Counted from the stretch's first letter, positions 33,401-42,618 are shown. The stretch: 64,000 bases of DNA from Cyclobacteriaceae bacterium (GCA_016786585.1 JAEUUI010000024.1:62001-126000); one strand, 5' to 3'. The notes: a model not told the origin generated them from the letters alone. Translations and numbers: made by a program.

Positions 33401-35794
33401 CTATTTTACGCTGATGGTGAACGTTTTAGAGCCCATCAGGCCATTTGCTGTCAAGCCGTGAATTACCGCTACAAAGTTTCCGCGCTTATCGGAAGTAAAG
33501 AATCGAATAACCTTGTTGCCGGATTCATCCGTGTCAACATTCGGTTCCCAGTAAAGCATGTTTCTGAAATCGGGTACGCGGCTGTTGCGGCTTTCGGCCG
33601 ATGAATAATCCGATGCGTGAAAAATGCGTGATCGTTGCAATCCATCGTAGTCGATCACTACGGCAGTCGGATCGATATCAAACGCACCTAGGTTTCCTTT
33701 ATAGGTTCGGATATCAAGAATTCCGTTATAGGTCACATCGCCCATAAAATACTTCTGGTTTACGAGACTTACACTTTTTACGGTGCTTGCATCGGTACTC
33801 AGCAACATCTCGGTGTTCAGCACCGGCATTCCATCCAGGAGTATTAATGGCTCTTTCGTAAAAAACAATTCCTTGGCGTTATCAACAACAAACACCTGGG
33901 CCTTCTTGCCTGCCGGGCGTCTTACGATCACGCTTGGAACATATTCCCGAAACACGTCCTCCAATGTTGGAAACCGAACGTAGTCATCCAGGTTGTAAGA
34001 AATTGTTGGCCGTCCGTAGAATCGTGACGTATCAGGAGCGATATGAACAAAATCATCAGACGGGTGAAAGGTTTTTTCTACCTGCGTGTGAACGTTACTC
34101 AGCGTGAGTGTCTGTTCAACTGTTTTAGCCGGTGAGTAGTCATGTATAAGCATACCATCTCGCCTTGCATCGAATGATTCCTTCAACTGAACATTGTATC
34201 CTCCTGCCTGAAAGATCAGTGGCTTCTGGCCGTATATTTCATTCACCAGGATTTCGAAATTCCCCTGATGATCAGTTCTCACGCCCCGGAACTTGGGATT
34301 CTTCCCGGCTACCGACACGTAAACGCTTGAAGTATCAGCAACTCTTCCACCGGCTTCATCACGTGCGATCCCGGAAATGATTTGCCCGCCATACTCGGGA
34401 GCAAATTGCAGCGGAGGTTGTGATTTGCTGATTACTTGTTTCCAGTCGAACTTGCGCCAGCCGTACGTAAGCATCAGGTTGTCAATCCCACCGTTGTTCG
34501 TAGAGTCTTTCTGTGTGAAATAGTAATCCGGTTGTTCAATTCTTCCGCCCAGGTCTGAAACGAGATACATGTAACTCGCAAGCCCCATTGGATACGGACT
34601 TTGCTGCAGCGAATCAATAGCATAAATGGAAAACGACATATTAGCAGCAACCGGTAACGCCTTACTGTCGCGGGTCGCGACACTTACTTTTACCTCCTCG
34701 CGGGTTGAAAATTGATACGTTTGCGGCCGGCTGTCGATGACTAACTGATTAGTGGGATACTTGAACACCAGCCGCTCACAGATCGGATTCTTCAAGCGAT
34801 CAAATACGGTGATATGCGAAACACCATCCCCTAACTTATTTTTATCGATTGTAAACGTGGCCTTATTGTCTTTGAAAAAGGCCACCAGTACTGATTTGAC
34901 CTGTTGACGGGTGTGCGCAAGAAGCAGTACATAGTCTGATTCGACTGCGGGATTATTTCTGGTAACCGTTACCGATAGTTTATCATTCCCTGTAACGTTC
35001 ATCACATAACCCCCGGATTGAACCTGCGGCAGTGCGTAAGTGTTTGTCTTGCCGTCATGAGTTACGATCGCTTTGTATTGCGCGCCTTTTTGCGGTGTGA
35101 ATGTGAACTGCCCGATGCCTAATGCAGCAGGTTCAAATGTTGTAACGGATGCATTGTTCTGATCAACAATTACGCCGGCAGCTTTCAAACCTTTTCCGTA
35201 GTTGTCTGAAATCTTAAAGCCTACAACGCTTGTCAAACCTTCTACGAGTGAGCCTCCTTCCGGATAAAAACCGGCTTCCACAGTCGTTGCCGCTTCTGCA
35301 GACTTTTCTGTCTGAACATTCTGTGCGTTAATGATGGTAATGTTTTTATCGAAGTAATAAGCCGGACCGAAGTTCATCATCCATCGGGTATATGCCCGTA
35401 ACCGGTACGTGCCCGTTGGTAATCCCGTAAGCTCTACTGAACCATCGCCCCTCCCATTCTTCAACTCGATTTTTGTTTGAAGAGCAGCTTCCTTAGTTGA
35501 CACATTGAGCAGCTCAATATTCACCACCCGGCTAAGCGCGATTGGCGTATGCTGCATCTCGTCAATGTTGTAAACTTTTATCCAGATGATCTCGTTCGAC
35601 AGGTACGTTTCCTTATCGGTGTGCACGAACACTTTCTCATGAAGATTATCGCGGCTGAACGTATTGAACTTCGCTACGATATCCGCTACTTCCTGGTTCT
35701 GACCGAACGCAACCTGCCCGATCCCAAGAATTACGGCTAATCCAAAAAAACGAACAATCGAAAAAATCACATCACAACAGCGCATTACTATCAC
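33401..35794 (-). CDS. Large exported protein with MG2-like N-terminal domain and plug-like C-terminal domain
   Basis: About 797 residues. GTG 35794 overlaps the upstream stop as GTGA; ATG 35785 is an alternative start with a good signal peptide (to AFGQ). Residues about 45-150 match the alpha-2-macroglobulin MG2-like pattern seen in Bacteroidota (EKVFVHTDKETYLSNEIIWIKVY, LPTGTYRLRAYTRW). Further Ig-like beta domains follow, including GIARDEAGG...GNFEILV (carboxypeptidase-regulatory-like). A late plug-like part contains PTLEDVFREYVPSVIVRR and LILLDGMPVLNTEML. It lacks a TonB-receptor barrel. Function unknown; possibly a surface or periplasmic adhesion or assembly protein. Confidence 0.75.
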   Translation of the reverse strand: MIVMRCCDVIFSIVRFFGLAVILGIGQVAFGQNQEVADIVAKFNTFSRDNLHEKVFVHTDKETYLSNEIIWIKVYNIDEMQHTPIALSRVVNIELLNVSTKEAALQTKIELKNGRGDGSVELTGLPTGTYRLRAYTRWMMNFGPAYYFDKNITIINAQNVQTEKSAEAATTVEAGFYPEGGSLVEGLTSVVGFKISDNYGKGLKAAGVIVDQNNASVTTFEPAALGIGQFTFTPQKGAQYKAIVTHDGKTNTYALPQVQSGGYVMNVTGNDKLSVTVTRNNPAVESDYVLLLAHTRQQVKSVLVAFFKDNKATFTIDKNKLGDGVSHITVFDRLKNPICERLVFKYPTNQLVIDSRPQTYQFSTREEVKVSVATRDSKALPVAANMSFSIYAIDSLQQSPYPMGLASYMYLVSDLGGRIEQPDYYFTQKDSTNNGGIDNLMLTYGWRKFDWKQVISKSQPPLQFAPEYGGQIISGIARDEAGGRVADTSSVYVSVAGKNPKFRGVRTDHQGNFEILVNEIYGQKPLIFQAGGYNVQLKESFDARRDGMLIHDYSPAKTVEQTLTLSNVHTQVEKTFHPSDDFVHIAPDTSRFYGRPTISYNLDDYVRFPTLEDVFREYVPSVIVRRPAGKKAQVFVVDNAKELFFTKEPLILLDGMPVLNTEMLLSTDASTVKSVSLVNQKYFMGDVTYNGILDIRTYKGNLGAFDIDPTAVVIDYDGLQRSRIFHASDYSSAESRNSRVPDFRNMLYWEPNVDTDESGNKVIRFFTSDKRGNFVAVIHGLTANGLMGSKTFTISVK

Positions 35795-36573
35795 TTAGAG
35801 GTTTTTAATGAGGCGTAATATTTCACAACCTTAATCAGGCTCTGCTCTCTCTTTTTTGGTGAAAACCTAAGGTGGTTTTGCCGGATATACGTGCGAACAG
35901 CTTCCCGCTGATCGTTGAAGATTTGCAGCACGGCCGCCTTTACGCCCACGGTTTTCATCGTTACAAGACTAACCGGATATGCCTGATCGTTTCGAATCAC
36001 GTAGTAATCGGAAATGGTGTGCCATAACTCGGTAACTTTTTTCGAACGTTTTACAACCAGGCTTGCACTGTCAGTCCAAACTAATACATCGTAAAAATCT
36101 GGTTTTAAACCACTAACATTCAGCGATTTAAATGTATGGCCTGAATAGGTGAACTGTTGAACCTTTCCATCCGGAAGGACGATCCCGTTTCTTTTAGGAC
36201 TTAACACAACCACTTCACTCCTGCAAATGTCGAAGGCAAGGTTGATGGAATGATATACTGTGCCTTCGAACTCAATCATCTCCGAACGGAATGCATCGGA
36301 GATATAAAATGGATGCTCACCTGCACGCGTGCCGGCAGTGGTGGCAGATGTTACTGCGTATTGGCCGGTTTTCTTGATAAAGTACGGATAGTACTCGCGG
36401 CCTGTATAAACAGCAAGTTGCTGACGATTGAGTTTTGATACTGCGCTGTCAAACGCTATTTGATAAACGGAAGAACCAGCAGCTGAAGTTTCAGACTGCG
36501 CGCGAACAAACAAAGGGGCAAATGCGACAACACCGTAAAAAAGAATCCTGCCTGCACTCATTTCAGTTCTCAT
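35791..36573 (-). CDS. Hypothetical exported protein
   Basis: About 260 residues from ATG 36573; GTG 36588 and ATG 36561 are alternatives. Signal peptide about 1-26, ending in FVRAQ. The rest is mixed alpha/beta with a YxxGREYYPYFIKK segment and a C-terminal basic helix (RQNHLRFSPKKREQSLIKVVKYYASLK). No family recognised. It overlaps the start of the MG2-like gene (GTGA), which implies translational coupling and a shared job. Similar lone proteins before large surface proteins are common in Bacteroidota. Confidence 0.65.
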   Translation of the reverse strand: MRTEMSAGRILFYGVVAFAPLFVRAQSETSAAGSSVYQIAFDSAVSKLNRQQLAVYTGREYYPYFIKKTGQYAVTSATTAGTRAGEHPFYISDAFRSEMIEFEGTVYHSINLAFDICRSEVVVLSPKRNGIVLPDGKVQQFTYSGHTFKSLNVSGLKPDFYDVLVWTDSASLVVKRSKKVTELWHTISDYYVIRNDQAYPVSLVTMKTVGVKAAVLQIFNDQREAVRTYIRQNHLRFSPKKREQSLIKVVKYYASLKTSK

Positions 36574-36605
36574 TTTGCCAAAATACACAATAAAATAGTT
36601 TTCCG

Positions 36606-38135
36606 TTACCGGATTTTTTTCGGTTTCAACTCGTAAAACCAGATGTCATCATTCGGCACATCAAACACAAGTTCCTCTACATTGAGATTGTTGTCGAGCT
36701 TGAACTGAACAGTTCCGAACTGGAACCAGGAAAGTTCTTCTGCATTGTCCCATTTGATTCTCCACACATCATAATGCCAGTGTTCGAGGGTAGCATTGAA
36801 TTTTTTAGAGTGCTCGAACGACAACCGGAGTTTATCACCTTCTTTCTTCACCTCAATATTGCCGTAAATGTCAGCGTAATACGTGCCAACATACTTATCC
36901 ATAGGTACAGAAGGTTTCGTCCCTTCCACCTTTGCCTTGATACGGTCGGATATGCGGGTATCTTCTGAAGTAAAGCGTTTGAAGTTTGCGAGATACTCTG
37001 CCGAGTAATCGCGTTCCTTTGCTTTCAGAAATGCATCGATGGTATAATTTACAATTGAGGTCATCAATCCCCCTTTCATTCCGTTTGTCAGAACAACAAT
37101 CCCAAGTTTTTCATCCGGTATCATGGCAACGATCGAAAGCATGCCCGAGTATCCTCCCGTATGACCAACACGCATTTTGCCTTTGTAGTCGGAAAGATCC
37201 CAGCCTAACCCGTAAGCGCGGAAGTGCGTATCGAAGTTGTTGTCCGCATTGTTAACCGTAAACACATTGTGTGGAGTCCATAATGTGTTCCGGAGTTGAG
37301 TCGTCAGCAAGGTATCTTTACCCCAGATTTCGTTATTCAAATTAAAGATCATCCACTTCGACATATCCTCCACGCTCGATACGATACCGCCTGTTGAGGC
37401 AATCGCCTCCCAGTCTTCCCATGGAATCGGAGTGTGTTTATTCTCGGTATAGGCGTGCGGTGATGCAAAGTTTCCCTTCTGACCAATGTATTTACTTGAA
37501 GTAACGGAGCGGCTCATACCCAGCGGATTGAAGATTCGTTCCTGGATGATATTGCCCCACGGTTTACCGGCAACGGTTTTCATCACTTCACCTGCAGTGA
37601 TGTACATAATATTGGAATATCCATAGCCTGCCCTGAAGTTGTACGCCTGAGGCAGGTACTTGGCCCGCCTGATGATTTGCTCCGCACTCAGGTTATCCGA
37701 CAAATACCAGATCGCATCTCCACTGAACGTTTCAAACCCCACCCTGTGGCATAATAAGTCCCGCACGGTGATGTCTTGCGAAACGTATGGACTGTAAAGC
37801 TCAAAATACGGGAGGAATTTGCGGACCTTATCGTCAAACGAGAGTTTTCCCTCTTTCACCATCATCGCGATGGCAGCTGTCGTAAATGCTTTTGAGTTTG
37901 ATGCAATGGCATACAAGGTGTTGCCGTCGGGTTTTTCGGGTTTGCCGATTTCTTTTACTCCGTATCCCTGACTGAAAATTACCTTGCCATCTTTAACTAT
38001 TGCTACGCTCATACCGGGTACTTCCCACGCAGCCAGCGCTTTAGCATAATACGCATCGAGTTTTTTAAGATCGGGCTGCGCTATCAGCTGAAATGTCAGC
38101 GCAATAGCAACTATCACAAGCAGGGTTTTTCTCAT
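36606..38135 (-). CDS. Serine hydrolase of the class C beta-lactamase / penicillin-binding family
   Basis: 509 residues from ATG 38135; the longer frame has no family-like residues. Signal peptide about 1-20 (ending in LIAQ). Catalytic S-x-x-K is SNSK in YAIASNSKAFTTA; the Tyr motif is GYSNIMY; the third-motif region is VGHTGGYSGM. A C-terminal lipocalin-like domain (about 400-509) resembles DUF3471. Such enzymes are esterases or D-aminopeptidases more often than true beta-lactamases, so no resistance role is claimed. It stands alone, divergent from tkt with a 76-base gap. Confidence 0.9.
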   Translation of the reverse strand: MRKTLLVIVAIALTFQLIAQPDLKKLDAYYAKALAAWEVPGMSVAIVKDGKVIFSQGYGVKEIGKPEKPDGNTLYAIASNSKAFTTAAIAMMVKEGKLSFDDKVRKFLPYFELYSPYVSQDITVRDLLCHRVGFETFSGDAIWYLSDNLSAEQIIRRAKYLPQAYNFRAGYGYSNIMYITAGEVMKTVAGKPWGNIIQERIFNPLGMSRSVTSSKYIGQKGNFASPHAYTENKHTPIPWEDWEAIASTGGIVSSVEDMSKWMIFNLNNEIWGKDTLLTTQLRNTLWTPHNVFTVNNADNNFDTHFRAYGLGWDLSDYKGKMRVGHTGGYSGMLSIVAMIPDEKLGIVVLTNGMKGGLMTSIVNYTIDAFLKAKERDYSAEYLANFKRFTSEDTRISDRIKAKVEGTKPSVPMDKYVGTYYADIYGNIEVKKEGDKLRLSFEHSKKFNATLEHWHYDVWRIKWDNAEELSWFQFGTVQFKLDNNLNVEELVFDVPNDDIWFYELKPKKIR

Positions 38136-38211
38136 ACCGGTTTTGTTTAGAAATGAAAAGTAACAGTTTTTCTTTCTTTGGAAAAGACAGATATTCGCCA
38201 AAATTTTTGGC

Positions 38212-39057
38212 ATGGCACAACCCGATTTTGATAAGCTGAAGAAGCTCGCAACTCAGATCCGAAGAGATATCGTCCGCATGGTACATGGCTGCCAGTCAGG
38301 CCACCCCGGTGGATCACTCGGCTGCACCGAATACTTTGTTGCGCTCTATTTCCATATCATGAAACACGACCCGAAATTCAACATGGATGGAAAAGGTGAA
38401 GATCTGTTCTTTGTTTCGAACGGACATATTTCACCGGTGTGGTATTCAACGCTGGCACGTGCCGGATACTTTGATGTAAAAGAACTCGCAACCTTCCGCT
38501 TTTTGAATTCTAGATTACAGGGCCACCCTGCAACACACGAGAAACTTCCCGGAATCCGGATCGCATCCGGTTCGCTCGGCCAGGGTTTATCGGTGGCTGC
38601 CGGTTCTGCACTGGTAAAGAAGTTGAATAATGACGATCGTTTTGTGTTTTGCCTCATGGGCGATGGTGAGCAACAGGAAGGTCAGGTGTGGGAAGCAGCG
38701 ATGTATGCCGCACACAATAAGATCGATAACCTGATTGCGACAATCGACTATAACGGCCAGCAGATTGATGGGCCGGTGAAAGAAGTACTCGACCTGAAAG
38801 ATTTGAAAGCGAAATGGGTCGCCTTCGGCTGGGAAGTTCAGGAGTTTAATGGTAACGATCTGAAAGAGGTGATCAACGGCCTCGAAAATGCAAAGGCGCT
38901 AGCGAAAAAAGGAAAGCCGGTAATGAACCTGATGAAAACCGATATGGGATCAGGTGTTGATTATATGATGGGTTCACACAAGTGGCATGGTGTTGCTCCG
39001 AACGATGAAGAATTAAGCCGTGCACTGGCGCAGCTTGAATGTTCGGAAGATTACTAA
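38212..39057 (+). CDS. Transketolase, N-terminal subunit
   Basis: 281 residues covering only the thiamine-diphosphate-binding half. HGCQSGHPGGSLGCTEYFVALYF, GSLGQGLSVAAG and the TPP motif GDGEQQEGQVWEAAMYAAHNKIDNL are clear. It pairs with the C-terminal subunit at 39273-40229 to form a split transketolase for the pentose phosphate pathway. The two halves are separated by 215 bases, which contain a possible antisense small membrane protein. Split transketolases are known in several bacterial groups and archaea. Confidence 0.94.
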   Translation: MAQPDFDKLKKLATQIRRDIVRMVHGCQSGHPGGSLGCTEYFVALYFHIMKHDPKFNMDGKGEDLFFVSNGHISPVWYSTLARAGYFDVKELATFRFLNSRLQGHPATHEKLPGIRIASGSLGQGLSVAAGSALVKKLNNDDRFVFCLMGDGEQQEGQVWEAAMYAAHNKIDNLIATIDYNGQQIDGPVKEVLDLKDLKAKWVAFGWEVQEFNGNDLKEVINGLENAKALAKKGKPVMNLMKTDMGSGVDYMMGSHKWHGVAPNDEELSRALAQLECSEDY

Positions 39058-39073
39058 CCCTGCATGGGTGATG

Positions 39074-39172
39074 TTATAAGCATCGCGCGAGTACGATCCA
39101 CGGAATTAATGCAACGAGTAAACCGATTAAGAACCAGATTAAAAATTTTCGATTAACTGCATCCATTTTCAT
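39074..39172 (-). CDS. Candidate small membrane peptide (32 residues) antisense between the transketolase halves
   Basis: The minus strand reads ATG at 39172 through a TAA at 39074-39076. The peptide has a basic start (MKMDAVNRK), one hydrophobic helix (FLIWFLIGLLVALIPWIVLA) and a short RCL tail, which is the pattern of a single-pass small protein. It fills most of the otherwise unexplained 215-base gap. No homologue recognised. The length and composition could arise by chance, but a full TM helix plus positive N-flank in a 99-base ORF is suggestive. Confidence 0.4.
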   Translation of the reverse strand: MKMDAVNRKFLIWFLIGLLVALIPWIVLARCL

Positions 39173-39272
39173 GCACACCTATACGGTACAAGGCAATTGA
39201 AGTTTACGGATTTAGATGAATGGTTAACCGATTAACAAGTCTTTGACAAACGCATAAGAAACTTAAGTCTCC

Positions 39273-40229
39273 ATGACAAAATTTACCGCCACCGATAAGA
39301 AAGATACACGCTCAGGATTCGGAGCAGGCCTGCATGAACTTGGCAAGCAAAATCCGAATGTGGTTGCACTTTGCGCAGACCTTACCGGCTCGCTGAAGAT
39401 GGATGCCTTTAAAAAGGATTTTCCGGAACGTTTCTTTCAAACCGGTATTGCTGAAGCAAACATGATCGGCCTCGCTGCCGGTATGACCATCGGTGGAAAG
39501 ATTCCGTTCACCGGAACATTCGCAAACTTCTCAACCGGTCGCGTGTATGATCAGATCCGTCAGTCGGTTGCGTACTCAGGCAAAAATGTAAAGATCTGCG
39601 CCTCGCATGCAGGCTTGACGCTGGGTGAAGATGGTGCAACCCACCAAATCCTGGAAGATGTGGGCATGATGAAGATGTTACCGGAAATGACGGTGATCGT
39701 TCCATGCGATTATGCACAAACAAAAGCTGCAACCATAGCGCTCGGTAGTCACGTTGGTCCTGCGTACCTGCGTTTTGGCAGACCGGTTTGGCCTGTGTTT
39801 ACCGATGGCCGCCCGTTTACCATCGGCAAGGCTGACAAGATGATTGAAGGAAAAGACGTTACCATTTTCGCGAACGGCCACATGGTTTGGCAGGCGATTG
39901 AAGCGGAAGCTAAACTTGCTGAGAAGGGCATTAGTGTTGAACTGATCAACCTACATACAATCAAGCCGCTGGACGTTGACTCAATCCTGGAGTCGGTAAA
40001 GAAAACAGGATGTGCCGTTACGTGCGAGGAGCATCAGATCAATGGCGGTTTAGGCGATAGCGTTGCGCAAGTTTTGGCAAAACATCAGCCGGCTCCTGTT
40101 GAGATGGTGGCGGTGAACGATTCGTTCGGTGAAAGTGGTAAGCCAACAGACCTGTTGAAGAAATATGGCTTGTCGCCCGACAACATTGTTGCTGCAGTGG
40201 AGAAGGTTATAAAGCGGAAGAGAGGTTAA
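39273..40229 (+). CDS. Transketolase, C-terminal subunit
   Basis: 318 residues: the Pyr domain and the C-terminal transketolase domain. Visible motifs are DLTGSLKM, FQTGIAEANMIGLAAGM, GLTLGEDGATHQ and the C-terminal EEHQINGGLGDSVAQVL. It works with the N-terminal subunit upstream. It is followed by a good intrinsic terminator at 40326-40353. The length is normal for the smaller half of split enzymes; 1-deoxyxylulose-5-phosphate synthase is excluded by the two-gene layout and residues. Confidence 0.93.
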   Translation: MTKFTATDKKDTRSGFGAGLHELGKQNPNVVALCADLTGSLKMDAFKKDFPERFFQTGIAEANMIGLAAGMTIGGKIPFTGTFANFSTGRVYDQIRQSVAYSGKNVKICASHAGLTLGEDGATHQILEDVGMMKMLPEMTVIVPCDYAQTKAATIALGSHVGPAYLRFGRPVWPVFTDGRPFTIGKADKMIEGKDVTIFANGHMVWQAIEAEAKLAEKGISVELINLHTIKPLDVDSILESVKKTGCAVTCEEHQINGGLGDSVAQVLAKHQPAPVEMVAVNDSFGESGKPTDLLKKYGLSPDNIVAAVEKVIKRKRG

Positions 40230-40325
40230 TCGTTAAACGTTAATAGAAAGTCATAAGCAGAACACGTTCAAACAGCAACGATTTACACTGTTCCTTCTTT
40301 CGAACTCCCATAAACAAATGTCACG

Positions 40326-40353
40326 TACCCTGCATCGTCAGGGTATTTTTTTT
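40326..40353 (+). terminator. Intrinsic terminator after the transketolase genes
   Basis: Stem TACCCTG / CAGGGTA (40326-40332 with 40339-40345), 6-base loop, then eight T residues. It lies about 97 bases after the transketolase stop and separates it from the serine-biosynthesis gene. Confidence 0.85.
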
Positions 40354-40414
40354 GCTATCGGATGTTAGGGTAATTAAAATTCCGCAGCCCGTTCATAACT
40401 CCCGAAAACCACTT

Positions 40415-40422
40415 TACATTTG
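40415..40422 (+). promoter_or_regulatory. Putative -7 element for serB-serA (TACATTTG)
   Basis: Exact TAnnTTTG match only eight bases before the ATG at 40431. With a usual start 5-8 bases after this box, the mRNA would be nearly leaderless. No convincing -33 TTG precedes it at the expected distance. Confidence 0.35.
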
Positions 40423-40430
40423 TTGTTCCC

Positions 40431-42323
40431 ATGAAACTAAATAAGTACTTCGTAATCGATTTCGACAGCACATTTACCAAAGTGGAAGCTTTTGATGTGC
40501 TCGCAGAAATCTCCCTGAAAGACGATCCCGACCACGACAAGAAAGTGGAAGAGATCAAATCCATTACAAACCAGGGTATGGACGGATCGCTTTCGTTTCG
40601 TGAGTCTCTGGAGAAACGCGTGGCGCTGCTGTCTCCGAACCGGAAGCATTTAACGCAACTTGTAACCGTACTTCGGGAATTGGTTTCCGAATCGTTCAAG
40701 CGAAACAAAGACTTTTTCCAGAAGTACGCTGATAACATCTACATTATCTCCAACGGCTTTCACGCCTTCATCGATCCGATCGTAACGGAATACGGGATTA
40801 AGCCTGAAAACATTCTGGCTAACCGCTTCGTGTTTGATGAACAGGGAAACGTAATTGGGTTTGATAAAGAGAATCCGCTGAGCGCGAACAACGGAAAAGT
40901 TGAGCAACTGAAACGCCTTAATCTTCCGGGAGATGTATACGTGATTGGTGACGGCTACACGGATTATGAGATCAAGCATTCAGGTCTCGCGAATAAGTTC
41001 TATGCCTTTACTGAAAACGTGGGCCGTGAAAATGTATTGAGCAAGGCGGATCACGTAACGCCCAGCCTGGATGAGTTTTTATACCTCAACAAACTCAATA
41101 CTGCCATCTCCTACCCCAAGAACAGGATCAATGTGTTGTTGCTGGAGAACGTTCACCCGGTAGCCGTTCAGCTTATGAAGGCCGAAGGTTTCAACGTTGA
41201 AACGTATGCAGCCGCGATGACCGAAAATGAGCTGATCGAGAAAATCAAAAACGTAAACGTGCTCGGCATCCGGTCTAAAACCCAGGTAACAAAAAAAGTG
41301 CTTGAGAATGCTAACCGGTTGATGGCCATTGGCGCATTCTGCATTGGTACCAATCAGATCGATCTCAAGGAAGCTACCCGCAAAGGTGTAGCAGTATTCA
41401 ATGCTCCGTTCAGCAATACACGTTCCGTAGTTGAACTTGCCGTTGCAGAAATGATTATGCTGATGCGCAACATTGTCGACAAGTCGGCAGCCATGCACAA
41501 AGGCAAGTGGGACAAGTCTGCAAAAGGCAGCTTTGAAGTTCGGGGTAAACATCTGGGGCTGATCGGCTATGGAAACATCGGCACGCAGCTTTCGGTTATT
41601 GCCGAATCACTTGGGATGAAAGTTCTGTATTACGACAAAGAGGAAAAGCTGGCGCTGGGTAACGCAACGAAATGCCGGACGCTCCAGGAACTTTTGGAGA
41701 AAGCCGATGTGGTGTCTATGCATGTAGATGGCCGCGAAGCTAACACGAATCTCATCGGCGCGAAAGAATTCGAGTTGATGAAGCAAGGTGTAATTTTCAT
41801 TAACCTGAGCCGCGGTCATGTTGTGGATATCAATGCGTTACGCGAAAATATTTTAAGCGGAAAAGTAGCCGGTTGCGCAGTAGATGTATTCCCGTACGAG
41901 CCTGTAAGCAATGACGAAGAATTCATGTCGGAACTGCGCGGCTTACCCAATACCATCCTTACACCGCACATTGGCGGCAGCACATCAGAAGCACAGGAAA
42001 ACATCGGAAATTTTGTACCGGGCAAATTCCTGGATTACATCAACACCGGAAGCACCTCGAACAGTGTAAACTTCCCGAACCTGACGTTACCAACGCTGGA
42101 GAATGCACATCGGCTGATTCACATCCATGCAAACGTGCCGGGTATTCTGGCGAAGATCAACCAGGTCCTGGCTGAGCACGGTATCAATATCGCAGGACAG
42201 TATTTGAAGACCAATGAGACAATCGGCTATGTAATTACCGATATCAATAAGGGGTATGATGAACAGGTGATTGCGAAGCTTCGTGCGATTGAACACACGA
42301 TCAAGTTCAGGGTGTTGTATTAA
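40431..42323 (+). CDS. serA: SerB-SerA fusion: HAD phosphoserine phosphatase-like domain plus 3-phosphoglycerate dehydrogenase
   Basis: 630 residues. Residues about 1-215 form a HAD phosphatase domain: DFDST (D10, D12), ISNGF (about 106-110) and GDGYTDYE (D174). Residues about 230-630 form D-3-phosphoglycerate dehydrogenase: Arg in GIRSKT (about 281), Rossmann GYGNIG (379-384), LSRGHVVD, catalytic His in TPHIGGST (about 513) and an ACT domain (555-630: HANVPGILAKINQVLAEHGINI). One chain could thus carry the first and third steps of serine synthesis, with serC, the second step, next. Whether the phosphatase half is active is unproven, but its key residues are present. Confidence 0.93.
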   Translation: MKLNKYFVIDFDSTFTKVEAFDVLAEISLKDDPDHDKKVEEIKSITNQGMDGSLSFRESLEKRVALLSPNRKHLTQLVTVLRELVSESFKRNKDFFQKYADNIYIISNGFHAFIDPIVTEYGIKPENILANRFVFDEQGNVIGFDKENPLSANNGKVEQLKRLNLPGDVYVIGDGYTDYEIKHSGLANKFYAFTENVGRENVLSKADHVTPSLDEFLYLNKLNTAISYPKNRINVLLLENVHPVAVQLMKAEGFNVETYAAAMTENELIEKIKNVNVLGIRSKTQVTKKVLENANRLMAIGAFCIGTNQIDLKEATRKGVAVFNAPFSNTRSVVELAVAEMIMLMRNIVDKSAAMHKGKWDKSAKGSFEVRGKHLGLIGYGNIGTQLSVIAESLGMKVLYYDKEEKLALGNATKCRTLQELLEKADVVSMHVDGREANTNLIGAKEFELMKQGVIFINLSRGHVVDINALRENILSGKVAGCAVDVFPYEPVSNDEEFMSELRGLPNTILTPHIGGSTSEAQENIGNFVPGKFLDYINTGSTSNSVNFPNLTLPTLENAHRLIHIHANVPGILAKINQVLAEHGINIAGQYLKTNETIGYVITDINKGYDEQVIAKLRAIEHTIKFRVLY

Positions 42324-42429
42324 ACAAAATCCACTAAATCCGGAGAGGTGTTTCTGAACCCCTAAATCGACAAGTTTTGAGCTGCTCCCCTCCGCAACCT
42401 TCTTCTGTTAACCTGCTTTTTGGGCGAGG

Positions 42430-42449
42430 TCCTGATGATAACATCAGGA
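42430..42449. repeat. Perfect 8-bp palindrome between serA and serC
   Basis: TCCTGATG-ATAA-CATCAGGA, a perfect hairpin with a 4-base loop, about 105 bases after the serA stop. It lacks a T-run on the plus strand. It could be an operator, an mRNA hairpin or a remnant. The rest of the 42324-42618 gap holds only the candidate serC promoter. Confidence 0.5.
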
Positions 42450-42559
42450 TGAGGCCTGATTTTGGCTGAAAGCTTCACTCGGTATTGTTGTATATGTTAG
42501 GTTCAGCAAACGTGTCCCGGACCCAGTGAATTTCTATACAAAGGAACGTAAAACTTCCG

Positions 42560-42587
42560 TTGACGGATATATTGATTAACCTATAAT
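42560..42587 (+). promoter_or_regulatory. Putative serC promoter
   Basis: TTGACG and TATAAT are separated by 16 bases, upstream of the ATG at 42619. This resembles a general sigma-70 promoter more than the Bacteroidota TAnnTTTG pattern, although a TAATTTTTTTG runs on from the -10 box. The leader would be about 25 bases. Confidence 0.3.
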
Positions 42588-42618
42588 TTTTTTGTAATCA
42601 GCAGGTATTATCCAAGCC

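Noticed and set aside
36606-38135. Beta-lactam resistance gene
   Set aside because: The serine hydrolase has S-x-x-K and Tyr motifs of the broad class C fold plus a lipocalin-like C-terminal domain, which is more typical of esterases or peptidases; no resistance can be claimed.
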